Below are positions 39,157 through 50,800 of a stretch of DNA of 64,000 nt, piece after piece. The stretch's first letter is position 1; the number at the start of each line of letters is the position of its first letter. A program made the position numbers and the translations under genes. The stretch covers positions 1,802,304 through 1,866,303 of the forward strand of contig VZTG01001883.1 of the NCBI GenBank assembly GCA_013397845.1. The letters are read 5' to 3'. Origin of the DNA: Melanocharis versteri. Lineage: Eukaryota; Chordata; Aves; Passeriformes; Melanocharitidae. The notes beneath the pieces are model-generated. The model ran no database searches. It had not been told where the DNA came from and worked only from the letters and a program-made list of their open reading frames with translations.

Positions 39157-42100
39157 TAAGCTGTCTGGTTTGAGAAATGGGATTGATTTCACCAAGGGAA
39201 GCAAAACCAAATGTAATATTAATCAATAATCCAAGACAAATCACTGTGAGCCTATTAACTTGATTTTTAATTCTGAGGAACAGTTTGTCGTTAGTTGGAA
39301 TTCTGGACTGTTTTTTTTCTCACAAGTAGTGCATTTCAGGAAGACCTACTTTAAGTTCACAATTATTCTTTTAGAGGCAGAAGTTTGTAAATGAAGACAC
39401 AAACAAATTCATAATTAGTCTTCCTCTCTTTCAGGACAGTAATAATGACTAATGGTAACCATTTCTTGAGTCCATTTAGTTAATGGAATCATAGTATTGG
39501 TTTAGTTTTATAAAATTTTTAAAATTTATTTCAGCTGCAAGAGTCTGTCAGGCAGTGAATGCCATACCACGAATCTTTGAAGTGCTTTTCTTTGAGATGA
39601 GATGGAATAATTGGAAAGGTTTTGGCCCCTTCAAAGGGGACACATTTTATATTCAAATGTCCATTTAGAGTGTTTGCATAAATTGGTCATTTGGACATCT
39701 ATGAATCGTCTCTGAAGCCATTGGTGGCTGAGATTCTTCCTAGAATAAGGGTTTTTCCCTGTAAGAGTTCCTCTAAAACTCTTATGATCTACACATACCC
39801 TTTGAAAACCTCAATTATATTAGGGAAGCAGAAATTTTGAGGCATGGTGGAATACAGGGAAAGGGTTGGGTTTTTACATCAAACAATATCTTCAACAGAC
39901 TGGTTACAGAAGACAGAGATTTTTTTACTGTCTTTTCGTGATATAATTTCCAAAATTTACTTTTCTGTGCCACCTGGGAAATCCCAAAAATTAGGCAAAG
40001 TGTGACATCATCAATTATAGCAAAGAGCCAGCATGTGCAGGTGCTAGCAGTGATGCAGAGAAGAAAAACACTGAACAGCAGGGAGATGGGCCTCCTCTAT
40101 TGCTGCCTTACTGTCATGAAAAATGAACAGAAAATGCGGTTGCTTTTCATGCTGGTCATTGAAAGGCAATGAAATCAGGTAAGTTATGACTTATATTCTT
40201 CCACAGTTGCCGCTGTTACAGCAGTTGTATAAGCAGGGAGCACTTTCCATTTGCCCCAGCTTTCCAAATGTGCACTGAAAAAGTAAGAGAGAAGAGAGTA
40301 AAGGTGGGGAGAGGTTAGAGGTGGGAGGAAGAGCATACCAGATACATTTTTGTGTATTTCAGAGGGTGGAGCACACATTATGGGCTAGATATATTCTTGA
40401 TAAGGGTGTCCTTCAAAATAAGAGAATTACAGGTCTCATCCATATGTGTTTTTTTGGTTTTGTTTTTTTTTTTTTTATGGCTCCCAGAGTCTTGTTCCTG
40501 TGGCATTCATGATGCAGAACAGCCATTTACTGTCTCCTAGATGGTAAGGTTTTTCCAGTGACAGCTGTGGCCTGTTGCAAGGTTCAGCTAAAACTTTGCT
40601 GAAAATGGTGACTACTGAGTTTGGCTGAGGAGAGATGACCAAGGTTAGGAGATTTTGCCACAGATTTCAAGAGTGCTTTTGACAGGGAATGTGGACAGCA
40701 CAAGAGATTTAAAGAAATAAAGTCCAAGGTGCTATTTGGAGGCTTTACTTTCACAATCCTATTAAAAATAAAAAAATGCAATCAATATAAGACATAAGTT
40801 AATAAAAGTTTAAAAAGAGCATGAAGCCAAATTACTGCCACTTTTCTCTGTGAACACAAATGTATTTAATTTAGTATCTCCCAAAAGCTGGACTCAGATG
40901 CAAGATGTGCGTTGTTGGTGGTTTGGTTTTTTTCTATACTCAAAAGTTCATGAGACTTTTCACTGCTTATGAGAGTCATACAAGAGCCAAACAGAGAGCT
41001 CTGTGTTTTGAGTTTGTTTTTCTGTCTTTGTCTGGAACAGTAGAAGCCCTTAGGAGCTGGGACCTGAGGCTGGCTGCAGCTCTCAGACAGCAAATTATCA
41101 TTAAGTGATGCTCTTGGGTGGCAAGGAGAGCACCCTGGGATACTGAGGAGCTTCTCTGAACTAGCTTTTGAGGGACTGGTTATCTTTGTGGATTTGCTCT
41201 TTTGCTTGTTTGAATCTTTCATGACTCCAAAGCTGAATGTCCCATATTTCTTTTGCCCATACTGATCTCGCCCTTTAGAGGTGTTCAGTTCCCATTAGTC
41301 ATACTATTGCCTTCAACTACTTTTTTTTTCCTTTTTTTTTGATATTGCTGTCTTCTCTGTCCTTCCGTTTAAGCAGGTCTGTAACTTTTCTTGTTCTCCA
41401 GAGCAGTTTTAAGGAAGAACTTAAAGCTCCAACACCTCTCTCTTGCCCGTATAATAAAATTATAGGGTACTTTCAGTACTAATCTACAATTTAGAACTAC
41501 AATTTATGAACTCCAGTCCAAGGCTATAGCTTGTAGTTTGCACATAATTATTGAAGTTTCTGTAAAGGCTTGAAGGATGTCTAAAAGTTTCATCCCAGAA
41601 ATGTGAAGCTTGCTATGCGGGCATTCATCCTTTCTTTCTCCACCAGTAATGAAGTCTGTTTGAAGAGCAGTCCAGTGATTCAACAGTGGACTCTAATGAG
41701 CTTTTCTGGACTTGAGGAACTGAGACCAAGAGGTGCAGTGAAGTGGAAGAACATAGACGATAAGTTACCTGACTGGTTACTTGTGGTTTAAAAAGATTGT
41801 AGGGAGATTGAACCTCAGAAGAGGAAAGTCTACTATTGCTAATCCCATATGATATTCCAGGAGGTGTTCTAAAGCTTCCCGTAAGTCTAGGTACAGCTTC
41901 CATTTAGCAAGGGGAGCTGCAAGCACAGCCCTGGCTGCACCCACGGACTTCTTTTGAAGACTTCAGTGTCCCATGGGACTGATGATAGTGAAGTGAGGTA
42001 TTAGTTTAGTGGTAGCTGGCTTCATACGAGCACGTTCAATGTCTGTAAGCACAGGCTGCCTATGAGCTTCCACGTGGGCAGCCTGGCAGCTGGTGAGAGC

Positions 42101-44346
42101 ACAAGCCATGTGCAGAGCCTCTCACTGCATGAGCCACTGGCCATTGCTTGTAATCCCCTACTGCAATTCATGGTTGCTTTCGTTATGCAGCCAGCTCTTA
42201 AGAACAGAGATCTGAACAAATAAAATTATACTTCAAGTAAACCAACAACCAAACAAAATGCAGAAAAAAACCCCCAAACAACCAAGAAAATTCTGTCTGT
42301 CAGGAACTAAGCACATTATATTTAGATTGCAGATAACAGTGCCCTGGCACTTCTCCTAAAGGATGACATACCAGTTTTCTACTGGGGCGTACATGATACA
42401 TACAGTAAATGTCTTGCTTTCAAGAAAAAAAATTATGTTGGGTGTTACTTTACAAATTAATTAACCATCCAGTTTAACACCAGTCTCCAAACTTCAGGAT
42501 GTGGGAGCACAGTTGATGTCATCTAACTTCATGTAATTTGCAGCATAAAACCCCTGGTTAGTCATCCTAAATTCCATTTGCAGGGAAAAGAAATAGGCAA
42601 CTGTTGGCTCCTGTTTGACTTACTTCAGAAGTCTGCATTGCATTACTTTGGATATTTGCATGCTCTTGTAGGCAGTTCATTGCAGGATCTACCATTTCTA
42701 ATGAATATAAGACTAAAAAGCTCCTAATCATAGGAACTATGCAAAGGATGTCTCCTTTACAGACTGTTCTATTTTTTTGAGGGTCTCCTAATGCATTCTT
42801 TTCTGCAGTCTGCACTGGGTTGTTCACTTGTTGCCCATTTTGAACATAAGCAGGAAGCTCAATCACATTTGCCTTCCAGCTTCTCTGAGTGCAAACAAAA
42901 ATCCAAATCCCTGCACAGTTTCTCTCATGATTGAGTATCAAGGAAAACTATATTACATCAAATCAATTTTAGTAATTTTTTTCAACAAGAACAGAGCCTC
43001 CCTGGAAGACCATTAAAGTAACAAAGAAAATGCTAAAACCAAATAATCAAAGCAGGGCTTGAAGTTTGTGAAATCACTATAATTAAGACAAATACACACA
43101 ACTGTAGTGGGTTTCTCTTTTTCCTCCTCAATTATGTTTAATGAGTTAAGATGGGCTTCTAGCTAATGATAGCATGGGATTGTTCAAATATGCATAGTTA
43201 ATTAGATGAGTATAACTGAAGATACATATATACTTAGAAGTTGGAAGAAGATTTTTGTTTTGAATATGATTATTAAACTTCAAAATGTTGTGGCAACAAA
43301 AAGAAACATCTCAGTAAAAATATTCCTACACTGTGGTTAAATATAAAGACACCAAACTTTTCTCTGTGAATATAAAGACACACTAAAGCAAATATCTTAG
43401 AATTTTATAATAGTCTTGAAAGTGTTTGTATGTAAGAGAGGGATTTTTTTCTACTAATTGCAAATATAACAAGGTGAATTAGTGGAAGGAAGCAACTAAA
43501 GATGAATATTAGAAAATATTTTCTTTCGCATTGGGGTCAAATAGGGTGTGAGACTGAGTCTCTGAAAGGAGGTAAAAACAGCTAGGCCTTTCAAATTCAG
43601 CTCAGTAAAACAACAGAATGAATATATTGTGGGAATCACTGCCTCAAAGATAGGAGCTACAACTACCCAGGTACAGATGAGTGAGGCATACAAGCATACA
43701 GTACCTATCTTGCCTCTATTATCCTTTCTTTTCCAGCCTTTCCATATTAATAAAAAGAAAAAGAAAGAGAGGGACTGGTGGTGTTATTGGTGCTCAATTA
43801 AAAGTTTCATGGGTCTCCAAATGCAAGATTCAAGTGTGTGGCTTTGCTAAGCTTTCCTAAGTTCAGCTCAGAATTTTGAACAGTGAGAGAGCTGTCAGAA
43901 ATGCTTTTATAATAACTTTCTGATGACCTAATCTCTAAGGCTACCTTAGTCCCAGAATATGTCAGATAATTTTTGTGGGTTGCTCTGATTCATGTTATCT
44001 TGGAAAGACACCATTATGCCAGCCTTGGCTGGCAGGAGCTCAGTCAAATCACCTCTCAACATGCCCTTTATTATCAAGAGATCAGGAGCTGGAAAGGAAT
44101 AACACTGTAGGTGCCTAAGTGGCTGTCTGCCATACAGCTAAGCTAGGAAGAAGAGAACAAGAACAAAGAATAACCTTGGGTCCACAATTCAGGCACACTG
44201 TGCAAGTCCTGTTCCCTGACATTTTGCAATCTGCTTTGTCTTTTACACCTGTGGAAAGAGACTGTGAAGCAGCCATAATGTCAGATGAGAATTCTGTATT
44301 CCTTTAATAACAAAAGGGACTGGCTCTCTACACGGCCTGAGAGAAA
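39157..44346. other. Non-coding DNA, no gene seen
   Basis: Unique-looking DNA with homopolymer T runs (40463-40476 and the 41322-41340 region) and an A/C-rich patch at 42238-42285. Open frames such as 40866-41222 and 42567-42941 (both minus) have no recognisable domain. A 13-bp direct repeat (AATATAAAGACAC) occurs near 43339 and again near 43369, about 30 bases apart. Confidence 0.5.
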
Positions 44347-44476
44347 AAGGGCCTTACCAGGTCAGATCAAAAATAGCCTAATCCTGGATTCATTCTATTA
44401 CAATGGACAATAGCAGAAACAATAGAAAAGAGAACAGGAAAAGGAGATGCAAATAGCAATAATTTGCCCAGATGTT
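44347..44476 (+). mobile_element. Degraded ancient amniote interspersed repeat
   Basis: The order of short blocks ('ttaccaggtcagatcaaa', 'tagcctaatcctgg', 'caatggacaatagc' and then 'gcaataatttgcccagatg') recalls a dispersed sauropsid repeat whose consensus includes a 'ctgggtcagaccaaaggtcc' and 'agcccagtatcctg' block followed by 'cagtggccaatg'. I do not remember its database name with certainty, so none is given. Divergence is high. The strand is stated relative to that remembered consensus. Confidence 0.4.
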
Positions 44477-45194
44477 CAAAGCAACAAGCTGCCCAATAGA
44501 CAGTCAATCTCTGAACTCTCAAACCAAACTAAAGCAAAAACCTCCACACATTCAGACTTGACACAAGAATCAGATTTTTTTTTTTTTAGTTCTGAGGCAG
44601 TGGGATTCAGAGTTGAAATGGACTCAGAAGCACTGTAAGATGTTTGACAACCAAGAACTATGGTTGCAGTTTAGCCCATGTGCTTAAAATTAATGCACAC
44701 AGTTATTTTCTGAATAGCCTATCAGTGTGTGCAGACAAGAGAAGCCAAGCCAACAAATTAGCAGGCTGTCTCTTAGGGGAATATTTCAGTAACTTCTTAA
44801 TTTTTGTGTTTATTTCAGCCTTTCCAAAGTATTTCATATTCTTTCTTTTCCTGTTCTCTCTTTCATATCTCTTTTTTGAACTTTTGAAGGTAGTTACTGG
44901 AACACCACATTCACTAACACCTCTAGGCAATGCCTCCTGTGATGATCTACTGTGTTTTTAACTAATGACTTTACCATTTCCATTGTTGTTGCATTCCTTC
45001 CACTGTTCACTTTTCAGTGTGGGATGCGCTGACCCATTTGTTCACGTAGACCTGTGTGACTCCACAGCCCAGTTTTCCTTCGTGAGAGGAGGGGATAGGT
45101 TGGTATTGTTCTTGCTGCTGTGCCGGGGAGAGCTTCCTTCATCTCAAGAGAAATAAAGTAAGCTGGAATGGGAAGTGCTTTATAAATTCACTCT

Positions 45195-45265
45195 ATGGGA
45201 GACAAACTGACTTAGCAGATAAAGACTTTCACCTCTAAGTCACAAGTTTGAGGTCAGTTTCTGGT
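45195..45265 (+). mobile_element. Possible tRNA-derived SINE head
   Basis: A-box-like sequence near 45205-45225 (TGACTTAGCAGATAAAG) is followed about 40 bases later by a weak B-box-like AGTTTGAGGTC near 45246. The spacing fits an RNA polymerase III type 2 promoter, and the order resembles a tRNA-derived SINE. It cannot be a functional tRNA gene because the stems do not pair cleanly and the B box is degenerate. It may also be chance. Confidence 0.3.
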
Positions 45266-47007
45266 GCATGTCAATAGGAACTTAAAAGCTTTACCACCCT
45301 GTGACTTCTCTGCAGTTTCAAATTTAAAGAAATGACAGTCTCAGGCTAGTTTCTCATAAACACCATCACCGCTGTCACTGCTAATTGGGCACTTGCTGGA
45401 AGCATTGGCAGGGCAGCAAAAAGACTGAATGAGCCATTGACATTGAACTCACCTCTCACTGCTGCATATTCAGTGAGGCTCTCTGCTCCTGGCTTTGTGC
45501 TGGCTGTGTGTTGGTAGAGGTAGACCTTGTAGAGTCACTTTCTGCCTTCTTATCTTGCACTGGGAACCCAGCTCTTTCAAAACTGTTTTTACCATTTATA
45601 ACTAATGTGTCACTGTCACTTAACATAATTTTGAGGAGGTAATCATCAAAAAGTAATGGGTAGGAACTATGGAAAAATTTTGGTTTAATGTCAAGAAAAA
45701 CATTTTGAGAGCAATATACTGTGTTTTTACTAAGCTGTGTCTGACACAGTCTGGCTGACTCAAACTCTAGACATATCCCAGAATATCTGAGGCTTCAAGC
45801 AAGGCCTTTTGAAGCAAGGCTTCCATAAACTATGTGAATAGAGATGAACCTCTGTAGCATGTTCTGATCTATAACTTACCCCCAGGAATAATCTTCTGTC
45901 TAGTGTTTTCCTCTAATTACAATCCAAACTGATCAGCTCTCTCATTACCATAAACCCCTCAGTAATAAACAAACAAACAAACAACAAAAAACCCGAACAA
46001 ATTAAACCCCCCTAAACTCAAAAAACAAGGTCATTCTTAAATTTTATTATGAATATCACTGCATATTATATTTTTTTCATGTTAGAGACAGAAGAAAATT
46101 TAGACTCTCAAAATCCAGGATTGGTCAGAACACCTCTGATCTTTAACATTCTGTATACTCGATTGCTAGAAGAACTTATTTTACAAACACTTCTATTACT
46201 CACCGAAATTAGTTCCTCAGGAGGGGCAAAATCTAAGTATCTAAGGGTCAAAATCACATTTAAACTTTAAGGTTCCTGATAATTCAACACTAAATTGGGG
46301 ATTTTATAATATACTTGGAAAAACTGATAACCAAACATCTTTCTGAATTAAAGGCCTCAGCAAACACAAAAGATCTTGCATCCTCAGGTTCTATGCTCTT
46401 GCGTTTCAGAAGACATCTCACTCAACTGCAATCGTCATTCTTAATTTTTTTCACACAAAAACTCCTGTATAGAGTCTGCTCTGACCACATTTTTGTGGAG
46501 GTGGGCTAGGGAGATAAATAAAAAAAACCCAAAGAATGAATGATTATTTTTAGGAGGGTGAATCAGTAAAATGTAAATGTTTACTTAGTGACTATTAAAG
46601 GGGTTTAAACAGAAGATCAGCATCAAATTGTCCAAGATGGTATGGGATAAGGAGTTGACTGACAGTCAGTCTGCTAAACTGGTATGAACAATTTGCTGTC
46701 TTCAGCTTTCAGTCTATCCTGGTCAGAGATAAATAGAGCAGAAGAATAAATGTGTGTCAGCCTCTTGTGTGTGTCTGACAGTTCAATTTATTAATTTAGG
46801 GCAATGGAGGTGGCCTTGCAGTTCTGTGACTCCCTGTAAATGATAGTGGATGAGGAGTTGGTTCTGCCACCTCTGAGAAGCTACACAAATTACCAACAGA
46901 GAGACAGGGCAGAGCACTTACAAAAAATTTCTTTGTTTATCTGTAGCAGTCATTAATTCTGTCCAAGTGCAACTGAGCTGAGCTTTTGAAGGCATATTAT
47001 GTATCTA
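45266..47007. other. Non-coding DNA, no gene seen
   Basis: Unique-looking AT-rich DNA with an (AAAC)n tract at 45967-45996. Open frames 46049-46270 and 46315-46509 (plus) have no recognisable domain. The region immediately upstream of the CR1 (46860-47007) is not recognised. Confidence 0.5.
45967..45996. repeat. (AAAC)n simple repeat
   Basis: Four AAAC units pass into AACAAAAAACCC-type A/C-rich sequence. Confidence 0.85.
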
Positions 47008-47566
47008 AGTCTATGGGACCTGATAAGATGCATCCCGGAATCCTGAAGGAATTGTCTGGTGTAGTTGCCAAGCCACTCTCTATAATATTTGAAAAGTCAT
47101 GGCAATCAGGTGAAGTTCCAGGTGACTGAAAAAAGGGAAACACTTTTTTTTGCCCATCTTTAAAAAGGGTAGAAAGGAGGACCCTGGGAACCACCGACCT
47201 GTCAGCATCACCTCTGTGCTTGGGAAGATCATGGCACAAATCCTTCTAGAAGCTACACTAAGGCAAATGGAGGACAAGGAGGTGATTTGGGACAGCCAGC
47301 ACAGCTTCACCAAGGGCAAGTCCTGCCTGACCAACCCACTGGCCTTCTCTGATGGAGTGGTTACATCAGGGGACAATGGAAGGGCTACAGATGTCATTTA
47401 TCTGGACTTCTGTAAAGCCTTGGACATGGTGCCCCACAAAATCCTCCTAAGTTGGTAAGAGATGGATTTGATGAGTGGACTGTAAGATGTATAAATTGGT
47501 TGGGCAGTCACATTCAGAGGGTTGTGGTCAACAGCTCAGTGTCCCAATGGACATCAGTGACAAATG
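47008..47566 (+). pseudogene. CR1 reverse-transcriptase remnant
   Basis: This is the amino-terminal part of the LINE reverse-transcriptase domain. A 102-codon open segment (47150-47458) contains the family motif FKKGRKEDPGNHRPVS (residues 4-19), FTKGKSCLTN (residues 53-62) and YLDFCKALD (residues 84-92), the last carrying the first catalytic aspartate. It is inactivated in several ways. Upstream, a TGA replaces the usual tryptophan codon near 47126. A T-rich expansion follows near 47142-47149 and shifts the frame. The frame stops after residue 102 at a small indel near 47455. The sequence coding for motif C is missing altogether. The live CR1 enzyme nicks target DNA and copies its own RNA, and none of that is possible here. 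Confidence 0.9.
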
Positions 47567-47852
47567 GTTTCAACCATTGTATTGAATGGATTCAAACTAA
47601 AAACTAAAAGAGATTAGGTTCATATTAGGTACTTGGAAGAAATTCTTTCCTGTGAGGGTGGTGAGACACTGGAAGAGGTTGTCCAGAGAAGATGTGGGTG
47701 TCCCATCCTTCGAGGTGTTCAAAGGCCAGGCTAGATGGAGGTCTGGGCAACAGGGTCTAGTGAAAGGTCTCTTTCCCCATGGTAGGGGATTTAGAACTAG
47801 ATGATCTTTAAGGGACCTTCCAACCCAAATCATTCTAAAATTCTATTATACT
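47008..47852 (+). mobile_element. CR1 LINE, 5'-truncated and internally deleted
   Basis: The copy starts inside the CR1 ORF2 reverse-transcriptase region ('gggacctgataagatgcatc' near 47016) and follows the avian CR1 consensus closely through 'aaaaagggtagaaaggagga' near 47161 and 'caccaagggcaagtcctgcc' near 47309. It reaches the 'gggttgtggtcaac' block near 47518. At about 47567-47590 it jumps to the CR1 3' end ('gaagaaattctttcctgtga' near 47636, 'ggttgtccagagaagatg' near 47677, 'gactagatgatcttt'-like sequence near 47795). It finishes with degenerate ATTCTATGA-type terminal repeats at 47834-47852. The missing middle would contain the catalytic YADD region and the rest of ORF2. The element is dead and is the best-preserved transposon in the window. 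Confidence 0.93.
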
Positions 47853-50800
47853 ATGATTTTTGGGTTTAGGCATCTTCCTGGTATTTACACTTGCATGCTT
47901 AAGTTCTTGTCCAGAGCTAAATCCTTTTCAAGGCATTACCTTTCTGGTATTTTACCAGATTCTTATGCAAGCTGTTATTTCTCACAAAATCCAGTTATGC
48001 TGCAGTACCTACTGTCTAATAAGATCATATATATTCTACCAGATGGATTTTTGTTGATCTTGGGATAAGCACAAATATGCTGATAATTGCTCAAACTGAG
48101 ACTGTTTTTTCTGTATATTTTGGCATGTAGGAGGTTCATGGATCTTTTCCATTGTTGTAACTGTCCAGAGTAAACAGAAGCTAATGCACTGTGGATATAG
48201 AGCACACAGCTACATGAGAAAAAACAAAAGGTTAATTTATACTGAACTTGTGGATTATGCCATGAGTAGGAATTCAGCATCCTGTCTCACACAGTCAGAG
48301 AGAATAGTTCTTCTTCCAAGATTAATAGGCAAAACCCAAGAAGGTGATCATTCCTGCACAGAAGCCAAATGAATTCCATATAAGTTGTAGATCCTTTATC
48401 AAAATCATAAAACTTTTCCTTTTCAGTCACGGTAGAAACATTTCTTTGAGTTAGAACTCCCATCGCATCCCTTCTTTTCCTTGGTTTGTGGTCAGCCTCT
48501 GGAATTCAGTGTCACAGGAATTCAGCAAATCGTGTATGATGGAGGAACTTTTAAATGCTGCATGATGTGGGCTGACAGAGGCAATCATCTGCTTCAGCCT
48601 CTTCTTACACCAGTAACATACTTTACTAAGACCAATAACAGTATAATCTCAATTGCTCAGTGTGTTCTAAAGAAGAAAAAAGTTGTCCTGGAAAGTAATT
48701 TTGAGAACAGGATATAGTTTTGGCCAGTCAAAAATAAAAATTAATGTATGATCAATTTTTGAGTTAGTGTAGGTTGACATTTTAATCTCTGGAGAGCAGG
48801 AATCAGCTGTTAAGTGATGTAGCATATACCTAAGTTCCTTGCATAAGCACTAGGCTTTCCACTGTGTTTAAAGCCATATTCTCAAAATTTTGATATGTCT
48901 CTACATAGTTTTTTTCTCAAGTTGAGAGCACCCAGATGATTTTTCCCCTGATCTTGCCCAGCACCTTTGGAAAGCAGCCTTAGGGGAAATTGTCTGCTCT
49001 ATCACAGGCTGTGCCTGCCCTCAGCTCTGTGTGGTGTTATCTCCTGTTAGAACTGGATGGATGACAGTTTCCAGTCTCCTTTGCACCTTTTAGCTGTTCT
49101 TTGGATACCCATCCATAAGAAATTTCCGGCTTATGTGATATATATACATATATACACACCTCACATAGTAGGTCCTGCCTATGAGCAGGGATTTTAATTA
49201 CTGCATCAAATTTAGTCATGTTGTTAGAAGTTCGAAGTTCTATCAATTTTAATGCAAATATTTTATCACACAACCTTGTAAAATATATTCTTCCTCCATC
49301 TGAAAGAGTTAGATACTGGTTTTCTTATTTTGTAATGAAGAAGAGATTTTGACATAGTAAATATCTGTCAAAGAAGAAGGAAGCCCTTAATACTGGAATT
49401 TAATTTTCTGCTCAAAACCCTCTCTCAGACTGGTTTGCATTAGTAGAGGTAAAGATTTTTCTCTGTTTTGACAGGGCACCCTCACTTAACCTGCAGTACG
49501 AGTGAAGTGGCAGTCAGATCACTCTTCAGTGTGAATATTAATGAGAACATTCATAATAATCTTTCCCTTTGACAGTGGAACAGGAGCTAAAGTCCAACAG
49601 CAGGATCAAACAGGGTGGCATGGTACATGCATCAAACCATCTGGCTAATGCATAGCTCAAGGAAATGAGCCAAAACATTTCAGTCAAAACTTTTCACTGG
49701 AACAGTAATAGCCCATGAGTTCCTTTTCCCTAAAAACCCTAGAGGCAGAACAAAATATCCTGTCAAAATACATCAGTGCAGTGGAGCAAGAAAAACAAAA
49801 ACTTCAGACAGTGCATTTGACCATGTGAAGTTGTTTGTTTATTTCACAAAGAATTTTTTTCTACTCTTCATTTTTCTCCCTCTCCCTCACCTGCCTTCTT
49901 TGTCTTTCACCTTCACACACACTCTCTGTCTGGCTTTAACAGCCCATTAATTTATTCAGTTAAAACTATGCTTCATTTAAAGACAGTGTTTGTTACAAAA
50001 CTTGCTTTTAGTTGTTCATAGTTGTGTGGCTTACTCAGTTGCTGGACTCCTATCATTTCCCTAATCTGCAGCAAAGAGAAAGGCAGGTTTCTAAGAATTT
50101 GACTGCTAAGGACATCTTCCTGGATCTTGAGGCTTAAATATGAATCCAAATACTATATCATTATATATATGGTTCCTCAGCATTGATACTGATCATAATA
50201 TTAGTACGTCTTTGGTAGAGAAGCATGTGGTTCTTGGTATTAATAACTGAGCTTCCTCTTACTTAGTCAAATTACCATGGTCTGAAAAGCCCAGATAATG
50301 AGTTTCCAGCCCATTCTAAGACATAAGGTGGACATAAGGTGGTAAGAGGAGGTAGACAGAGGCCAGCAGCCTCCAGAGCTCCCAGAGGCATTAAAGCCCT
50401 AAAAATGCTACACGTATAGTTCTACATACAGATCTCCATGTTCGTTAACAATCAGGAGTGTTTCCAAATAGGACATATTTGATGGCTTTTTAACACATTA
50501 GGTGACAGAGGCCAGATACACTGAACTTTCCCTGCTGCAAATCTAGCCACAAAGGACGAACTTGCAAATTCCATTCTTTCTCCATTAATCACTAACATGG
50601 ACAGACTGCCACATTGAAATGGTATAGCAGGTTAATACAGACGTACTCTGAAGAAATGTCGTTTTTAGTGTTCAAGTTTGGAATGGCCAGTGCGGGTTGA
50701 ATTCAGGGAGGTAGCACGTGGAAAAAGCGTTTTGAGAGGAAAATCTGAATATCCAGATTGTACTTGAAATGGGAAAGACTAAAGCCAAGTTTCTAAGTTT

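Noticed and set aside
39480..39520. CR1 3' terminus suggested by 'ggaatcatagtattggttta'
   Set aside because: The similarity to the CR1 end stops after about 20 bases, and the characteristic following blocks are absent.
45195..45265. Functional tRNA gene
   Set aside because: The A and B boxes are degenerate and no cloverleaf with paired acceptor and anticodon stems can be drawn. At most it is a SINE head.
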